From assembly GCA_004296145.1 (NCBI GenBank), contig SEBM01000195.1, positions 1-7,480 on the forward strand: a stretch of DNA of 7,480 nt, given 5' to 3'. The position numbers were made by a program, and so were the translations under genes. The stretch is from Flavobacterium sp. (GTDB lineage: Bacteria > Bacteroidota > Bacteroidia > Flavobacteriales > Flavobacteriaceae). The notes beneath the pieces are model-generated. The model ran no database searches. It was not told the origin of the DNA and worked only from the letters and a program-made list of their open reading frames with translations. Of the stretch, positions 6,421 through 7,480 are shown piece by piece. Within the stretch, counting starts at the first letter, position 1; each line of letters opens with the position of its first letter.

Positions 6421-6550
6421 TGTTTTGTCTCGTCCTAAAATAAGTTGACTTATTTGGAGTTACAACAATTTTTTAATGAAGAGAACTAAACAAAGTTATC
6501 TTATTTTTTTACTAGACTTAGTACAACTGTTTTATTTTTCCATCTTTTAG
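6421..6550 (+). mobile_element. possible decayed end of an IS3-type insertion sequence
   Basis: The stretch begins TGTTTTGTC directly after the tRNA terminator and continues through CGTCCTAAAATAAGTTGAC and GGAGTTAC to an ATG at 6476. That ATG opens a 24-codon frame beginning MKRTKQSY and stopping at 6550. From general knowledge, a TG terminus, a GTCC..AAGTTGAC block and a nearby transposase orfA starting MKR are reminiscent of IS3/IS150-type left ends. No transposase body follows and no inverted copy of the end appears in the window, so at most it is a remnant. It contains a perfect 8-bp palindrome (6438-6455) with a 2-base loop. The frame overlaps the 3' end of the convergent lipoprotein gene. 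Confidence 0.25.
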
Positions 6551-7435
6551 AATATACAACCCATCTTCACACATGATATATACATTAAATTTGGTTTTTT
6601 TAATATTTGTAAACCAACCTGGGAGTTTATATTGTTTCAATGTTTTATCACCTATTAACTGCCCGTAATATCCATATTGTTTACTAGTTTTTTTATCTAT
6701 TCCAGTTCCTGAAATATGTACCACTTTATCTTTTTGAACTATTTCTCTAGCTTCAATACATAAATCTAAGTAAACCAACGTGTCCGTTTTATTCTTGCTT
6801 TTTTTATAAAGCTTCACGTTATCACTTTCATCATTGATACCATATGGATAATCAACTATATCTCTTGTATATTCCGTTTCTGGTATCGTTTTTACATATA
6901 CCCAATCTTTCTTATAATCAGTCCCTTGAAATTTGTAGACTTTGTTTTCAACTGTACGAACATAAAGCTGCTCCTTTGGATTTGAAATTATTTCCATTGG
7001 AAAAAATTTTCTAGTATCAAAAGTTATTGTTTCCCAAGAATTTCCAAAATCTTTTGAAATATGTATTCGAGAGTAATCCGATTCGTGAATTCCTACCCAA
7101 CTATCAATTCCAACAAGAATCTTTTTATCAGTAAAAGTTATATCTTTAAACATCAATGATGTTTTAATATTTTTCCAAGTTTTTGCGCCATTTGTCGAAT
7201 ACATTAATTCAAAATACCTACAGGCAATAATTGAGTCTTTTGAAATATCAGTAATATTATTAACATACCTATTTTCCTTTTTTGAAACTTTAGCAGTTGT
7301 ATCACCTATAGTTTTTACTATATTGGTTGTACTTTTAAAAGTATCTTTTTTAATTTCCAGTTTGTCTACTGGTGTCTTTTTACAACCAATTGCAAAAAAC
7401 AAAAAAACAAAATATATTCCGTATTGTCTTTTCAT
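6518..7435 (-). CDS. uncharacterised lipoprotein with Asp-box (BNR-like) motifs
   Basis: The protein is 305 aa and I do not recognise a named family. The N-terminus MKRQ plus a hydrophobic stretch (residues 5-17) ending AIG-C18 is a lipoprotein signal peptide, with Ala instead of the more usual Leu at -3. The residues after the cysteine are basic (KKTPVDK) and not acidic, so the acidic surface-export signal of Bacteroidota lipoproteins is not evident and a periplasm-facing location is more likely. SKDFGNSW (127-134) is a perfect Asp-box (SxDxGxxW), and STNGAKTW (80-87) is a degenerate one. Strand-rich segments up to YILKDGKIKQLY at the C-terminus suggest a small beta-propeller. Asp-boxes are structural and do not by themselves imply sialidase activity, and no catalytic set is visible. 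The gene is convergent to the tRNA and looks more AT-rich and Lys/Asn-rich than the division genes, which fits accessory DNA. The start at 7435 gives the complete signal peptide. Only 45 bases upstream are visible, with no clear promoter. Confidence 0.85.
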   Translation of the reverse strand: MKRQYGIYFVFLFFAIGCKKTPVDKLEIKKDTFKSTTNIVKTIGDTTAKVSKKENRYVNNITDISKDSIIACRYFELMYSTNGAKTWKNIKTSLMFKDITFTDKKILVGIDSWVGIHESDYSRIHISKDFGNSWETITFDTRKFFPMEIISNPKEQLYVRTVENKVYKFQGTDYKKDWVYVKTIPETEYTRDIVDYPYGINDESDNVKLYKKSKNKTDTLVYLDLCIEAREIVQKDKVVHISGTGIDKKTSKQYGYYGQLIGDKTLKQYKLPGWFTNIKKTKFNVYIMCEDGLYILKDGKIKQLY

Positions 7436-7480
7436 AAAAAAGCAGTTAACTTTATTTGTATAGCTAATATATCATTATTT

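Noticed and set aside
6438..6455. 8-bp palindrome AAATAAGT/ACTTATTT as a terminator for the lipoprotein gene
   Set aside because: The 2-base loop is too tight, the stem is AT-rich, and no T run follows on the - strand. The tRNA terminator is the better candidate.
6518..7435. Calling the lipoprotein a sialidase because of its Asp-boxes
   Set aside because: Asp-boxes occur in many non-enzymatic propellers. The arginine triad and other catalytic residues are not identifiable.
1..7480. CRISPR array, toxin-antitoxin pair or phage genes
   Set aside because: No regularly spaced repeats, small paired ORFs or phage-like proteins are visible on either strand.

Overview
The window reads as chromosomal DNA from a member of the Bacteroidota, most probably a Flavobacterium or close relative. 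The evidence is AT-rich sequence, start codons preceded by A-rich stretches instead of Shine-Dalgarno sites, a very long FtsZ (662 aa) ending in a SFLHDNVD tail, and the order murC-ftsQ-ftsA-ftsZ with no ddl between murC and ftsQ. The genus is an inference from protein character; no database was searched.

Bases 1-5654 are the distal half of a division and cell-wall (dcw) cluster on the + strand. MurC completes the UDP-MurNAc-L-Ala step of peptidoglycan precursor synthesis. FtsQ is a single-pass division scaffold. FtsA is an actin-like membrane tether. FtsZ is the tubulin-like ring protein. murC and ftsQ overlap by 14 bases. ftsQ and ftsA lie six bases apart in the same reading frame, separated by two stop codons in tandem. 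A 97-base spacer precedes ftsZ and carries an 11-codon ORF whose stop overlaps the ftsZ start. A strong rho-independent terminator closes the cluster at 5614-5654.

Bases 5655-6419 hold a separate short unit. A GatB/YqeY-domain gene follows a possible promoter that abuts the ftsZ terminator. After it come a palindromic intergenic repeat with a 7-base period, an intact tRNA-Arg(UCG) gene, and a terminator that looks usable in both directions.

Bases 6420-7480 look like accessory DNA. Directly after the tRNA terminator is a short stretch resembling one end of an IS3-type insertion sequence, with no matching second end in view. A convergent (- strand) gene for an uncharacterised lipoprotein with Asp-box (BNR-like) motifs follows, and its composition differs from the core genes.

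I see no undescribed multi-gene system here. The most interesting leads are the motif architecture of FtsZ outside its GTPase core (a SFDLP motif shared by the N-terminal tail and the linker, with 16 identical bases), the mini-ORF overlapping the ftsZ start, and the heptad palindrome next to the tRNA gene.
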